This document shows positions 1 through 10,939 of a stretch of DNA of 64,000 bases, one piece after another. The stretch's first letter is position 1, and each line of letters begins with the position of its first letter. The stretch covers positions 88,619,777-88,683,776 of the forward strand of contig NC_083338.1 in the NCBI RefSeq assembly GCF_019175385.1. The letters are read 5' to 3'. Both the position numbers and the translations under genes were made by a program. Below the pieces are notes generated by a model. That model ran no database searches. It was not told the DNA's origin and saw only the letters and a program-made list of their open reading frames with translations. Source of the stretch: Lycium barbarum (lineage: Eukaryota; Streptophyta; Magnoliopsida; Solanales; Solanaceae).

Positions 1-228
1 TAGAGATGTTATGAAGTAAACGAGTACTGACCTCGCTACAACAAGATAGAAGATACTGATACGACAATATTAATGAAAAAGAGAAAAGTAAGTAAGCGGA
101 AGGAAGAGAGATAGCAATTGTAACGTTTGGATATTTTTAAAGGAACGACATGGACCTCCCCGGATGTGTTAAGAAACCCCATAAGGTCAGTTTAACATTC
201 GAGGACGAATGTTCTAAAGGGGGGAGGA
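1..228 (+). mobile_element. Element Q: 3' end of internal region, rest lies left of window
   Basis: This is non-coding, purine-rich DNA that runs into a polypurine tract at 216-228 and then an LTR at 229. The phrase CCCCATAAGGTCAG just before the polypurine hairpin also occurs in inverted orientation in N1 (about 18604-18617), so Q and N1 belong to the same non-coding family. No reading frame of note is present. Whether Q carries gag-pol further left cannot be seen. Confidence 0.8.
195..228 (+). promoter_or_regulatory. Polypurine tract with upstream hairpin (element Q)
   Basis: Positions 195-212 form a perfect inverted repeat (ACATTCG, loop AGGA, CGAATGT). After a short spacer comes AAAGGGGGGAGGA (216-228), which abuts the LTR start TG at 229. 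The polypurine tract is the expected plus-strand primer of reverse transcription. The hairpin is not part of the standard description of such primers, and it recurs in N1, N2 and T2. Confidence 0.85.
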
Positions 229-2073
229 TGTTATATCCCGTGTTTTCGCACATTTGGAAAATTAGAAATAATTTTGATTTGCAAGGAATAAGGTCATAAG
301 TTGATTTGAATTGACATATGTGTGTTGTTCATGAAGGAATATTGATGTGGAAGCATTAACGAAGGCTAGGGAAAAAATTGGAATTTTGAAAATTTGTTTC
401 GGAAATTACAAAATATGGCCCATAATTAATTGGGCTAGAAAAAAAAGAAATGGAAGGCCCAATTTCAAGGGGTGGCCGGTTATGGCCTTGCAAAAATGGG
501 CCAAGCCCTTTTGTTATTAGTATGAATGAATAAATAATAGAAAGGGCTTATCATTTTCTATCATCTTTAGAAACTTCAAGAAAGAAAAAGAGTGAGAGAG
601 GAGAGCAAGAGAGGGCACGGCTAAGAAAGGAAAAAAAAAAAAAAAAAAGAGAAAATTATGGGGCTCAATCCTTTGGTCCAAAAATCCACCTGTTTTTGAA
701 TTACTACTAAGCTCAAGACCCTCTCCAACATGATATAAATTTTGAGGTAAGAAAGTGCTTCTTGTGGCAAGTGGAAAAATTTGAAAAAGGTAAGAATTTG
801 TTTTGTTCATATGATAAGAGAAATGTATATATGTTATAGTGTGTGGAAATAAATGGAAAGCATGAAAATTTGATGTGTTGTGAATGTGTGTGTGTGGCCG
901 TGTATTATATGGAAGGGGGAGGAACATGGATTAAATTATTTAGTATGTTAATTGTGTTGTTGTAGTCTTGTGATGTAATTGAAAGCATAATGGTTCAAGA
1001 TTGGCATGAAAATTTGTTGTAAGTTGTTGTGGGAAAATTATGTGAATTTATTTAGTTTTATGTAATAATGGAAGTGGAGTTGCTAAAGTGGAATTGTTGT
1101 TGTGATGGATGAATTTGGAAGGAGAAAAATGTGTTGTTGTAGTTTTGTCTCACTTGTGGCAATTTCGGGTGAAGTATGTGTTGGTGGAATAGTTTGAATA
1201 TTTTATGGATTGATTCAAATGCTTATGAATTGTGTTTGGTTGAATTTGAATTAGTTAATGAATATGAAAACGTTGATATGGGCTTGAAAGTGTGAAAATA
1301 GAATGGAAGTTGTGACATTATGTAGAAAGGAAGACCATTTATGTTAAAATGTGTTTTGTAGTCATTGTTGATGTTGTTGGATTGTTGGGTTGTTGTTGTT
1401 GAATATTCTGGCCGAGTTGAAGTCTCGGGGATGCTATGTGTAGAGGGGAAATGCTGCCCAAATTTCTGTAGAAAAGTGTTGATTCAAGATTTAAGTCTTA
1501 AAGTCTTGTGGTTAACAATTGGTAAACATGACCATTTGTAGATTTTGGGCGAAACGGAAATTGAATCTGGACGAGCGTAAGGCGCAACTAAGGTATGTAA
1601 AGCTATCCCTTTCCTTTTCTTGGCATGTCCTAGATGTACTAGGTCTTGATTTGAGCCTCGGGGATCATTCCGTTCATAGGAATCCGGGTTTGATTTTTCG
1701 TACTATTCATTCAATGGAATTGAACTTCAAAGGGTACATTTTGTTGGAAAAATGGTTAAATCTCCATAACTTTCACAAACGAGACCGGATTGCCCTGAAA
1801 CTTTCATGCATGACTTTACAAGGCCTAATGCACGTAATTTATGTACGCCACCTCGACTTGACCCGAGGTGGGCCCACAAGTCCCGAGACCTTTGTATTGC
1901 TCCATTTGACTTATTTCCATACGGTAACTAAAGAAAACTTTGGGTTAATCCTTCATGCTAAATTGGACTTATTTGAAACGTGGTTGTGGGTTACTAGTGA
2001 TTTCAAAAAGAAATTTATTATTAAAATTTTCTAATTATTAGTCTCAAGCTAAAGGAAACATAAGGTCGATTTC

Positions 2074-2407
2074 AAAACCACTCCGACGGGGGGTGCGATA
2101 TTTCATTATTTAGACCTTTTAAAACCACTCCGAAGGGGGTGCGACACTTTACTATTAGGACTTTCCAAAAACCACTCCGAAGGGAGTGCGAGATTTTATT
2201 ACTTAGATTTTCCAAAACCACTCCAAAGGGGGTGCGATGGCCTCAGCGCATGTCTGAGCATGCTACGGCCTCAGCTTATGTCTGAGCGTGCTATGTCCTC
2301 GGTTGATCACTGAGTGTGCTATGGCCTCAGGTTACGTCTGAGTGTGCTACGACCTCAGCTTATGTCTGAGTGTGCTATTTTCAAAACCACTCCGATGGGG
2401 GTGCGAG
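2074..2407 (+). repeat. Tandem arrays of hairpin units in LTR Q
   Basis: Units containing CCACTCCGAAGGGGGTG occur at about 2074, 2121, 2167, 2214 and 2382; each can fold as CACYCC-GAAG-GGRGTG. Between the fourth and fifth lies a second array of five units with an exact 28-bp period (CCTCAG-type starts at 2241, 2269, 2297, 2325 and 2353), each with the inverted arms CTCAG...CTGAG. Confidence 0.85.
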
Positions 2408-2458
2408 GTTTTACTACTTCATTTCATTTACGACTTATATTTAATTTATATATTATCA

Positions 2459-2680
2459 TTATTATTATGCCTGAAGGGGCCATTATCATTATTATTATGC
2501 CCGAAGGGGCCATTATTGATATTGAGCCGGAAGCGGCATGCCCGAAGGGGCTATCATTGCTATCATGCCGGAAGCGGCAGTCCGAAGGGACCTTTATGTT
2601 ATTATGCCGGAAGCGGCCGTCCGAAGGGACTATTATGTTACTATGCCGGAAGCAGTAGTCCGAAGGGACTATTATGTTAT
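2459..2680 (+). repeat. Third tandem array in LTR Q
   Basis: Roughly 36-40-bp units alternate ATTATTATGCC with GGAAGCGGC or GAAGGGGC blocks. Many units can fold as TGCCG-GAAG-CGGCA or GTCC-GAAG-GGAC. This array lies about 190 bp upstream of the conserved three-stem-loop module. Confidence 0.8.
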
Positions 2681-2871
2681 TATGTTTATATCGTGTATTC
2701 TTGAATTGTCTATGCCGTATTTGTATTGTATAAAGCATTACGGGGCACGGTTTGGAACCCTTGTGTATATACTTATGCTTTTTCTAGCAAAGGCGGAAGA
2801 TATTAAATTTGATGGTGATTTCTCCTCCTCTAAATTAAGCTCGGGTTATGACTAGGTACCGCTTTACATAC

Positions 2872-2934
2872 TCAGTACATATTCCGTACTGACCCCCTCT
2901 TCTTCGGGGGCTGCGTTTCATGCCGCGCAGGTAC
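2872..2934 (+). other. Conserved three-stem-loop LTR module (copy 1)
   Basis: Stem 1 is TCAGTAC (2872-2878) with GTACTGA (2886-2892). Stem 2 is CCCCC (2893-2897) with GGGGG (2906-2910). Stem 3 is CTGCG (2911-2915) with CGCAG (2926-2930), followed by GTAC. The stems are contiguous. The module ends about 400 bp before the LTR 3' end. Confidence 0.75.
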
Positions 2935-3335
2935 ACCCAGATGAGTAGAAGATTTTGCAGCTGAGTTGGTGAGCTCCATTTCTTTCCGGGTGTTGCCGGG
3001 TCCAACATTCATGTCATGGTATTCTGTACGTGTTAGAGACTTTGCAGACAGTGTCCTGTGGATAGGGTGTCGGAAAGTGGGAATCATTTGTAGATGTAAA
3101 AAAAAAAAAAAAAAACAACAAAGTATGTAATTTTAGATGACTTCAGCTGATTTGGGGTACGTAATTGATTGATAGTTTTTCATAATCTGTATAAGGTAGT
3201 GACTTCTATTGGAAAAGGTTTCATGCTTTAAAAGTTTTTGTAATGACGGATTTTGGTAAAGAGAACGTTAAGGGTTCGCTCGACTCTGAAGAGAGTCGGG
3301 TGCCCATCATGCCCTACCAAGGTTAGGGTGTGACA

Positions 3336-6300
3336 AATAGCATCAATAATACACAAAAAAATAGTCCAGGGGTGCCATAGGACCCCCGCAAAGTTGGAGT
3401 GTGTTATAGCAATTTCGGCCAAAGTTGGAATGTGTTTGTAACCTTTTCCCAATTTTTAAAGAAAGTAAAGAAAATCAGGATCTTCCAAGTAAGTGACAAA
3501 AGCAGAGTTAGAAAGTAACAAACAAATCTCAGTCTCATCAAGCTAAAAGAAAACCAGTGCTCAACTAGATACTGATTCAAAAAAAAAAAGGCAAGTTCCA
3601 TTAACATAGGTGATGTACCCCAATTAATCAGGCTATGTGTTACCAAGTATACTGAGATATATACTGCCCACTTAACCCCAACTATGAGTGACATATAGCA
3701 GACAAGAAAAAGGGACCCTTGTGGCAACACTTGGTTCACACACACAACTAATCTATACACAACCCAGACTTCACACAGAAAAGGAGAGTAAGAAGAAAGA
3801 GAAGAAAAGAGAGCAACAATTCCAATTCCGAGTAACTGATAGTTGAAACATTCTTAATTAAACAAAATGTGATACATAACTTTCAAAGACTTTCTTGTTT
3901 TCTGCCATAAATCAGGTATTACCCTTTCAAACAGAATCATTATAGCAACAACCTCAAAGGAAAAAAACATCACTCTTAAGTTCCAATCCGTAGTATCAGA
4001 ATGACTTTCTTAATAACCTTGCAAGTATGTAAACTATTAAATTCATTTTACTTAACAACCTTCAAATAGGTAAATTAGTGACTGAATAACACCAAACAGA
4101 TTTATGAAACACTCAGACACTTAAACTTTGTAAAATAAAATAAAAACAGCTCTTTCACAAGTTGAAATAATTAGACAAGGCATGAGGACCATCAAATCTT
4201 CACAGAGGCATTACCCTTTTACAATCATACATGAGCTCAAGCAAGCAACAAGGTAGGATGAGAATGAGGATACACTTATGAGAGTATTCCACTGATGAAC
4301 CACAAACATTTAAGCTGACAGAGGTTCGTGAAGACTAGACAGAACAAAAACCAACAACAAGCAACTTGTAACATAATCTTTTATCAAATAGGTAAACGGG
4401 CAAACACATACTAGATATACTGAGCAAATCCAAAGCAGTTCAACCTATTCTTTGACTCATTAAGGCTAGTGATAAGATCAGGGCAGCCTGGTCACTTAAT
4501 GTTGACAGATTCAGACCTTTTTTAATGCCATTTCACACTCTACCAAGTTTGTAAGGTCTTTCTATTAATTAGATACATTGAACTATGAACAAAATCTTGT
4601 TAAGTATGTACTCAACTAAAAAAAAACTCTTGTCAATAAAAATTTCAAGAAATTTTAACAGTACCTAGTATAAGTTACCATCACATAATAAAGCAATTTA
4701 GGCAAACTACATAAACATCTTCCTCAAGTAGACAAGTTAAAAGCTAATCCCATAAAAGTATCTGATTAAACAAGTGAGGTCAACTGCTTAGGTATACCTG
4801 ATTAAAAACGGATGTGATAGTATGTTATGACCAACATTCCCCACCTATATCTCAGCAGGTTCAAGTTATGGGGGTGATATTACCTGAAGTTTCAGCAATC
4901 CTCAACAACAAATCCTCTTTTTTTTAGGCAAGAAATGATCTGGAGGGGATATTATACATACTACCCAACTCCACACATAACACAATTTGTAGGTTCCTTT
5001 TTATCCATAGACAACATGGTAGGAAATCAGTCAGCATCTCTATATATATATTTGTTATTAGGACTATGTCTAGTAGCATTTTATCATAAAGTACTTAGCA
5101 TGTTCCTAATCTCACAGACATGACCCCAAATATGAATTTTATTAACTCTAAGTGAACTAATTTACATAACATGATCTTGTAATGGCAGAAACAAACCCAA
5201 ATAGACTTGGTGTATAGAATCAGACTCATGAACCATATGTACATATTAGACTGGCAAAAGGGACCTTAACCATGTTATCCCACACTAAACACAACAAAGG
5301 CATCACACAAAACATGTAGGTATAGGGTCCTTCTAAGACTAATTACTTTAACATAATCTATATAAATTAAACAAACAGTTAGCTAAGATTACTACAACTG
5401 CAAAAATAACCTAACACATGATCTTTAATGCAAGCAGATATACAAAAACTAAATCTATAGAATTTAAATAGATAATAATAAAAAAGAAATGTAAGGATTT
5501 TACCTTTTGTTGGTGCAACCTTGTCGAGAATAGGAATTAGAAACCCTTTGCTCCTAAATCCAGACTCAACCACACAACATGAACAAGATTAAAAAATTTA
5601 AACTCCTTAAACTCTTAGTCTCAAAGCAAAAAATGCCAAAATTTAAGTTTAAGTTCTATATTTTTTGTGGAAAAAGTTTCTCCTCCTCTAAAAATGTGGG
5701 CAAATGCCTCTTTTTTAGCAATTTTTCAAACCTGTCAAACCCTAAATTCGCGATGTGGGATAAATCCCAACTATCTCACCAATCGTTGTTGTAGGGTCAA
5801 GATCAAATCAAACAACAACCAAAGGACTAGATTAGGCCAACAAAGAGTAAATCCACAGGGTTCTTCATGAACCAATCAAAAATTGAAATTTTGAATCACA
5901 CAGCAACAAAATCCATTAACGAAGAACAGAGTTGACAGTTTGAAAACTCAGAAAAGCGAAAGAAAAAGCATGCTAATACCTTGTTTGGATGAAGATTGAC
6001 GAAGAGAGGGTAACACATTAATTGTGTTCCCTCAAATAGCCGAACAAATACTGTATAAATCAAACCACCCACTGCACCTTACCACAATTAGGACGATGAC
6101 GCGGAGAGAGAATCCCCAAGGGGACCACGGTGGCCAGGGTTCACAGGGAAGAAGGGAAGGGGAGAGACAGGCCTCGTTTGGACGAGGAAAATGGTAAAAG
6201 GGCTTTGCCCCTTCTCTTAATTTGTGAATTGGGTCAGGTCTGACCCTTGTTGGGCTGGACTCGGTCCCTTTTAAAGAGAAGTGGGCAACCCAATTCATAT
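3336..6300. other. AT-rich sequence with no supported gene
   Basis: No open frame here has recognisable protein similarity; those present are short and low in complexity. On the minus strand, 5990-6300 looks like a transcript start region (GC-richer leader, then AAACAAG followed by GTATTAGC like a splice donor), with T-rich intron-like DNA to the left. About 3345-3445 carries a phrase (GTCCAGGGGTGCCATAGGAC and its continuation) of a kind I associate with transposon ends, but no inverted partner was found. It may be an old element or a decayed gene start. Confidence 0.4.
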
Positions 6301-9300
6301 ATATATATCACATACATTAATGCATTTATATGAGGGGAAAAAATGAAAATTAATGGGTAGGGAAAAAAAATTAAAGGGATTGATTTACTAAGTAATTAAA
6401 TTGAAAATAAAGAATTTATTAATTAAGGACATGACTGATTTCACAAAACATATTGGTCTACAAGTATGGCCTTAATTAAAATAAAACAATGAATTTTGTT
6501 ATTTCAATTATGACCCTATTTTACTAACTAATTAATTATTTCAATTGTAGCCATAATTAAACCTGTAATAAGAAATTTACAAATATATCTATAATTAATT
6601 ATCCAAATTAATTTATAATTACTTTGAGAATTGCCCATATAAACGGGTATGCAGAAATAAGACTTTGAGGGTAAAAATGACTATTTCTTTCAATCAAATC
6701 AATTTCCTTGAATTAAAATGGGGTAAATATTTTATGATTAATTTCTGATAAGTACCCAATTAAATAAATAGCTATTTTACACTATTTATGGTTGAAATCA
6801 GTAAAATACATCATTAATTGCTGTGACATAATTTGCAAATGATTCATTATAGAATTTATTTTACCAAACAACAAAGGTAAAATATTATCTGCATAATTTA
6901 TAAAATCATCCTGATTTTTTTTCTTAAAAAAAAAACAATATTCCCCCATTTAATATTAAAGCATTTTGAGCAATTAAAAATAGATTATGGGAGGTCAAAT
7001 ATTATGTGTCAATACCCACAAGACCCCAAAGTTAGTTTTCAAGAGAGAAAGAGGCAAACTTCATTACATTCATTGGTGAAAACATCTTGGAGGGTAGGTC
7101 CCCACCTTTATTTGTTCCTTTTCCTTTCTTCTTCAAGTTCCATGATTAGTTTAAGGTCAATCAATGGTGGGTGAAAATCCTAGAACCCTAGTATTAGTAA
7201 ACCCTTAAATAATTGGCGGGTTGTCGATTTTGTTGTTGATTAATCATCTAGGAGTATAGATTATCGCTTTCTAGGAAGGAAATTTGGTTTGTTATGGTTG
7301 CAATTGCATGTTGAGATTTAAGGTTCTAATAAAAATGGAAATTTTGTCCTAAAATCTGTTTGAAAGTGTAAATTGATTAGAAACCCATGAATTGAAGGTT
7401 AATGATTTTAGAGATAGATGTTATGATAAATTCATCATTAAAGGATGGTTTCATCCACTGAAAAGGGTAGAAGTAAGTGGGTCTTCTCCCCCAAATTGTT
7501 GTTCTTATTTAAATAAATGGTATTTTGCTTACTGAGCATCATATTATTAGACTTTGACCATTCTAAGGTGCTTCGGAAATAGAAGGCTCGTATGGAGTAG
7601 TTCGTGGCTCCTATTCGGCATTCGAGGTAGGTTATGGTTTACATTAGTTAGACTTTTATTAGCGAAATGTATGTATTGTGTAGAATTGAAGGGAGAAAGC
7701 ATGATTAGGTATTTGGACATGGTGTTTTGGTTGGATATTATCTAGGTTGGTATGACTTCTAATTTTGTGGGATCATCGCTATTACTTTCTGTACTGAAAT
7801 ATGAGGTGTAGTTGTAATCATACTGTGGCGATTTGGGATGGATTTCTATTAGGTTGATTGTTGTTGATGGTGGCTTATTGCCCTGTTATTGTGATTAGAC
7901 TGGTTACCTGAATTGTTGTGTTGCAATAAGTGTTGCTCCCAATTCTCTCTTGTTATTACACATATGATCGGAGAAAAGAAGGATAATGAGTTTAACTTGA
8001 ATTGTGATATAAACTTATGACAGTATGTAGATTAACACTTGATGTATGATTTGTTGTTGACGATAATATATAGAAAAATGGAGTATCTTGGTGATACAAG
8101 ACTTAGTTGTGCTATATGTGGAAGTAAAGAGGGACATAGACTCTTATGTTGGTTGAGACGGTTGTATGATTTATTTCATGGTTGAGTTGATCTAAGTCTT
8201 GATATGACTTGTGGATTTGTGACTTGTACCTTCACTGTGACATTATTGGTTTGCATTTATTTACCATGTTTACACTCATTTATGCATTCATACACTCATA
8301 CATGATGGAAATGGTTCAGAAAAAATTCATGGAAGACTTGTGGCATGACTCCTTGTGTTTGACATTGATATTGCTAATTGTTCATAGTCCATACATACTA
8401 ATGAGCTGGAGTACGTTGAGACAGACATTGTGAAGTGAAATTAGTGAAGAAGTTAATATAATCTTCTTGTTGAGCTTGTGATACTATTTGATACATGGTA
8501 CTTGATAAATTGATCATTGAAAAGTGATGTGACAGTGTTACTATATATATGAAAAGGCGCATTTGACCAGGGGTGAGGATGAGACCTAGATATGAACAGA
8601 CACATTTGACCGGGGGTGAGGATGTGGCCTAGATCTGAGCTCGTGGTCCGAGGTTCGTTCTGGAATGAGGGTGCATGGACACCATGGGTCCCCTGCAGGT
8701 CATGACTACTGGGCAATGACACCAGTTAGCATGTATGTACAGTTCGAGTGATTGGCCAGTGCATTGCATTGCACATTATCAAATTTTGCATTGCACATCA
8801 TTACATTTTATTATGCATTATTAGATGCTCGTTTGGTTCTAATTTTTATATGGATGTTGAATGCCTATTGTGATATCGATATGACCATTTACTGAGTTAA
8901 ATTGTGGATTAGTGACTCTACTTAGGGATGGAACTTGGACTAGTGATTATTAGGTAAGATTATAGAGACTTTACAGACTTGGGGTTTGGAAGCTTCATCT
9001 TAGGTTGTGACTCTGTTATGGAATATTCTGTGACTTGGATTTGAGTATTAAGTGCCTATCTATTTATCTTGTTGATTTTATGCTTATATACGTGAACTAA
9101 TCTTAGTCGGCCTATTATGCTTACCGGTACATAGTGTTTGTACTGATACTACCTTGCTGCACCCTTTTTTAGTGCAGATTGTGTTCCAGAGATTCCATCG
9201 GAACTACGTCTCTAGCTTGAAGCTAGTTTGCTTGATCAGATCTGAGGGCGAGTTTCTACCCATGCCATGCCACTTGAAGATCTCTCTTTCTAAATGTCTA

Positions 9301-9608
9301 CTTTCATTCCAGACATTATTTATTAGTATATTTGACATATATTTCATTCTTTAGACATTGTTAGTTAGAGTCCTTGTACGATGACTTTCAAGTTTTGGGG
9401 GTGTAATAGTTAAGGCTTTCGTACTTATATTATTTATTATTTATGACTTGATCTGACTATTTATTCATTCACTTATTTATTGATTGTTAGAGTATAAATG
9501 ATTAAAGAAGTTAAAATTGGCTAGTGATTAATGGGTTAACGAGTAAGGGTTCGCCTACTAGTGATAATAAGGTAGGTGCCCGCACAATCGGTAATTTGGG
9601 TCTTGACA
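6301..9608 (+). repeat. Probable LTR with clear 3' end; 5' boundary uncertain
   Basis: The right end (GGTAGGTGCCCGCACAATCGG, TTTGGGTCTTGACA) has the form of the 3' ends of the other LTRs here, and it stops exactly where protease-coding sequence of element R resumes at 9609. An exon-like leader with a donor-like GAGGTAGG occurs near 7625. A stem CTGCAC/GTGCAG (9156-9176) sits where the other LTRs carry their stem-loop module. A 5-bp word ATTAC follows the right end (9609-9613) and also occurs at 6618-6622, but no TG follows there, so the left end is not settled. Confidence 0.5.
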
Positions 9609-10008
9609 ATTACATGGAAATCCATTCCTTTGGATGCCGCTTTGATGACTGGTACGAAATTATCTAGGTAATTATGCATGCTTGCTTCTCCATGGATTAC
9701 ACCTCTTGCCCTTCCCAGACGAATTTTAGAGACTGGTGAAGTGAAGATGGTACTACTCCTGCCATGTGGATCCATGGCCTCCCCAAGAGTAAATTGTGGT
9801 TGACAGGTATTTCCATAACCTGAAACTCGGTAGTGAACTCTGCTGGACCTATTTGAACGTCCAAGTCAACTGCTCTGGTGGCATCACATCGATCTCCGTC
9901 AAATGCTTTTATATTAGTGTGGCTTTGAAGAACCTTTCCAAGGTCATATCCTTGTTGCACTAGAGTAGACTCGGGACAAATATTGAGCCCCACCCCATTG
10001 TCGATCAG
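9609..10008 (-). pseudogene. Element R: protease fragment (Ogre/Tat-like), left part
   Basis: Read on the minus strand from 10008, this encodes a retropepsin-like segment: the active-site motif LIDNGVGLN, then IKAFDGDR, VQIGPAEF, and NLLLGRPWIHMAGVVPSSLH. The GRPWIH and PSSLHQ phrases are typical of protease in Tat/Ogre-lineage Ty3/gypsy elements, as I recall the family. The frame is lost near 9700 and coding similarity stops at the LTR junction at 9608. Upstream sequence of the same gene lies at 48222 and beyond, on the far side of T1; both breaks carry ATCAG. Confidence 0.75.
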
Positions 10009-10863
10009 TGTCATGACCCAACCGGAGGGCCATGACGGGTACCCGGAGCTAGCCACCGAGCACCACCTAGCATGCTCCTTCCAATCTTATATCAGTAGAA
10101 CACATATCTAACTCACAATTAGCACAACCTGAACGAGTATAAATTCTCAAAATAAAACTCATTTACATGATAACCATCAACTTCACCTCATATACATATA
10201 TAAACAAGCCCACAAGGCTACGAAAATGATACACAAGACGTATACCAGTGAGGTTATATGACTGCCAACTATCTACACATGTTTACGAGCCTCTATTTAG
10301 AGTACTGGAAATCATAAGGACGGGACAGGACCCCGCCATGCCCCAAATATATATACAAAAGAAGAATACCAATAGACTACAACTCCGAAGTAAGTGGAGC
10401 GCTCCTGAATATCCGCTGACAAAGATCCTAGGGATCAGATCCGTCTATCTATCGACCTGCGGGCATGAACGCAGTGTCCACAAAAAGAAAGGACGTCAGT
10501 ACGAAAAATATACTGAGTATGTAAGGCATGAATAACCCCATAACAAGAGATAAAGATACATGAGACAAAGAGATAACCTGCATATCTGACTGCCTCTTAA
10601 GGTGGATACCATGCATGCTAACCTTTATTTTCAAAACAATATCCATAAATATATAAAGTAAACGGCCCGACCATATAGGTACGGTATTATTATCATTAGC
10701 CCGCATTCGGGCCTCCCGCGTCCGGGCTAATCATCTCATGCCGCCCACTAGTGGTGCTGCCCAGCCATATAGGCACGGTGTAATTATCATCATCTATAAG
10801 CCGCCCACCGTAGTGGTGCTGCCTGGCCATGTAGGCACAATGTAATCATACATATAGATATAC

Positions 10864-10939
<76 letters not shown>

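Larger units (their letters stand above)
229..3335 (+). repeat. 3' LTR of element Q
   Basis: The LTR begins TGTTATATCCCG directly after the polypurine tract and ends in GGTTAGGGTGTGACA, giving the TG...CA ends of an LTR; the next five bases are AATAG (3336-3340), the presumed target duplication. Its 3' end, including the phrases for the cropped sites CACCCTAACC and GGGTGCCCATCA, matches the inverted start of the N1 LTRs. At about 3.1 kb it is long, and much of its length is tandem arrays (2074-2680). The 171-residue open frame at 1519-2034 lies inside the LTR and resembles no known protein. Confidence 0.88.

Noticed and set aside
1519..2034. 171-residue open frame as a gene
   Set aside because: It lies wholly inside the LTR of Q, has no recognisable domain, and the LTR boundaries explain the sequence.
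2239..2680. CRISPR-like regular repeats
   Set aside because: This is a plant LTR; units are contiguous with no unique spacers and no cas genes are present.
5379..5573. Candidate first exon on the minus strand
   Set aside because: The apparent start codon is GTG, not ATG, and no similarity supports the peptide.
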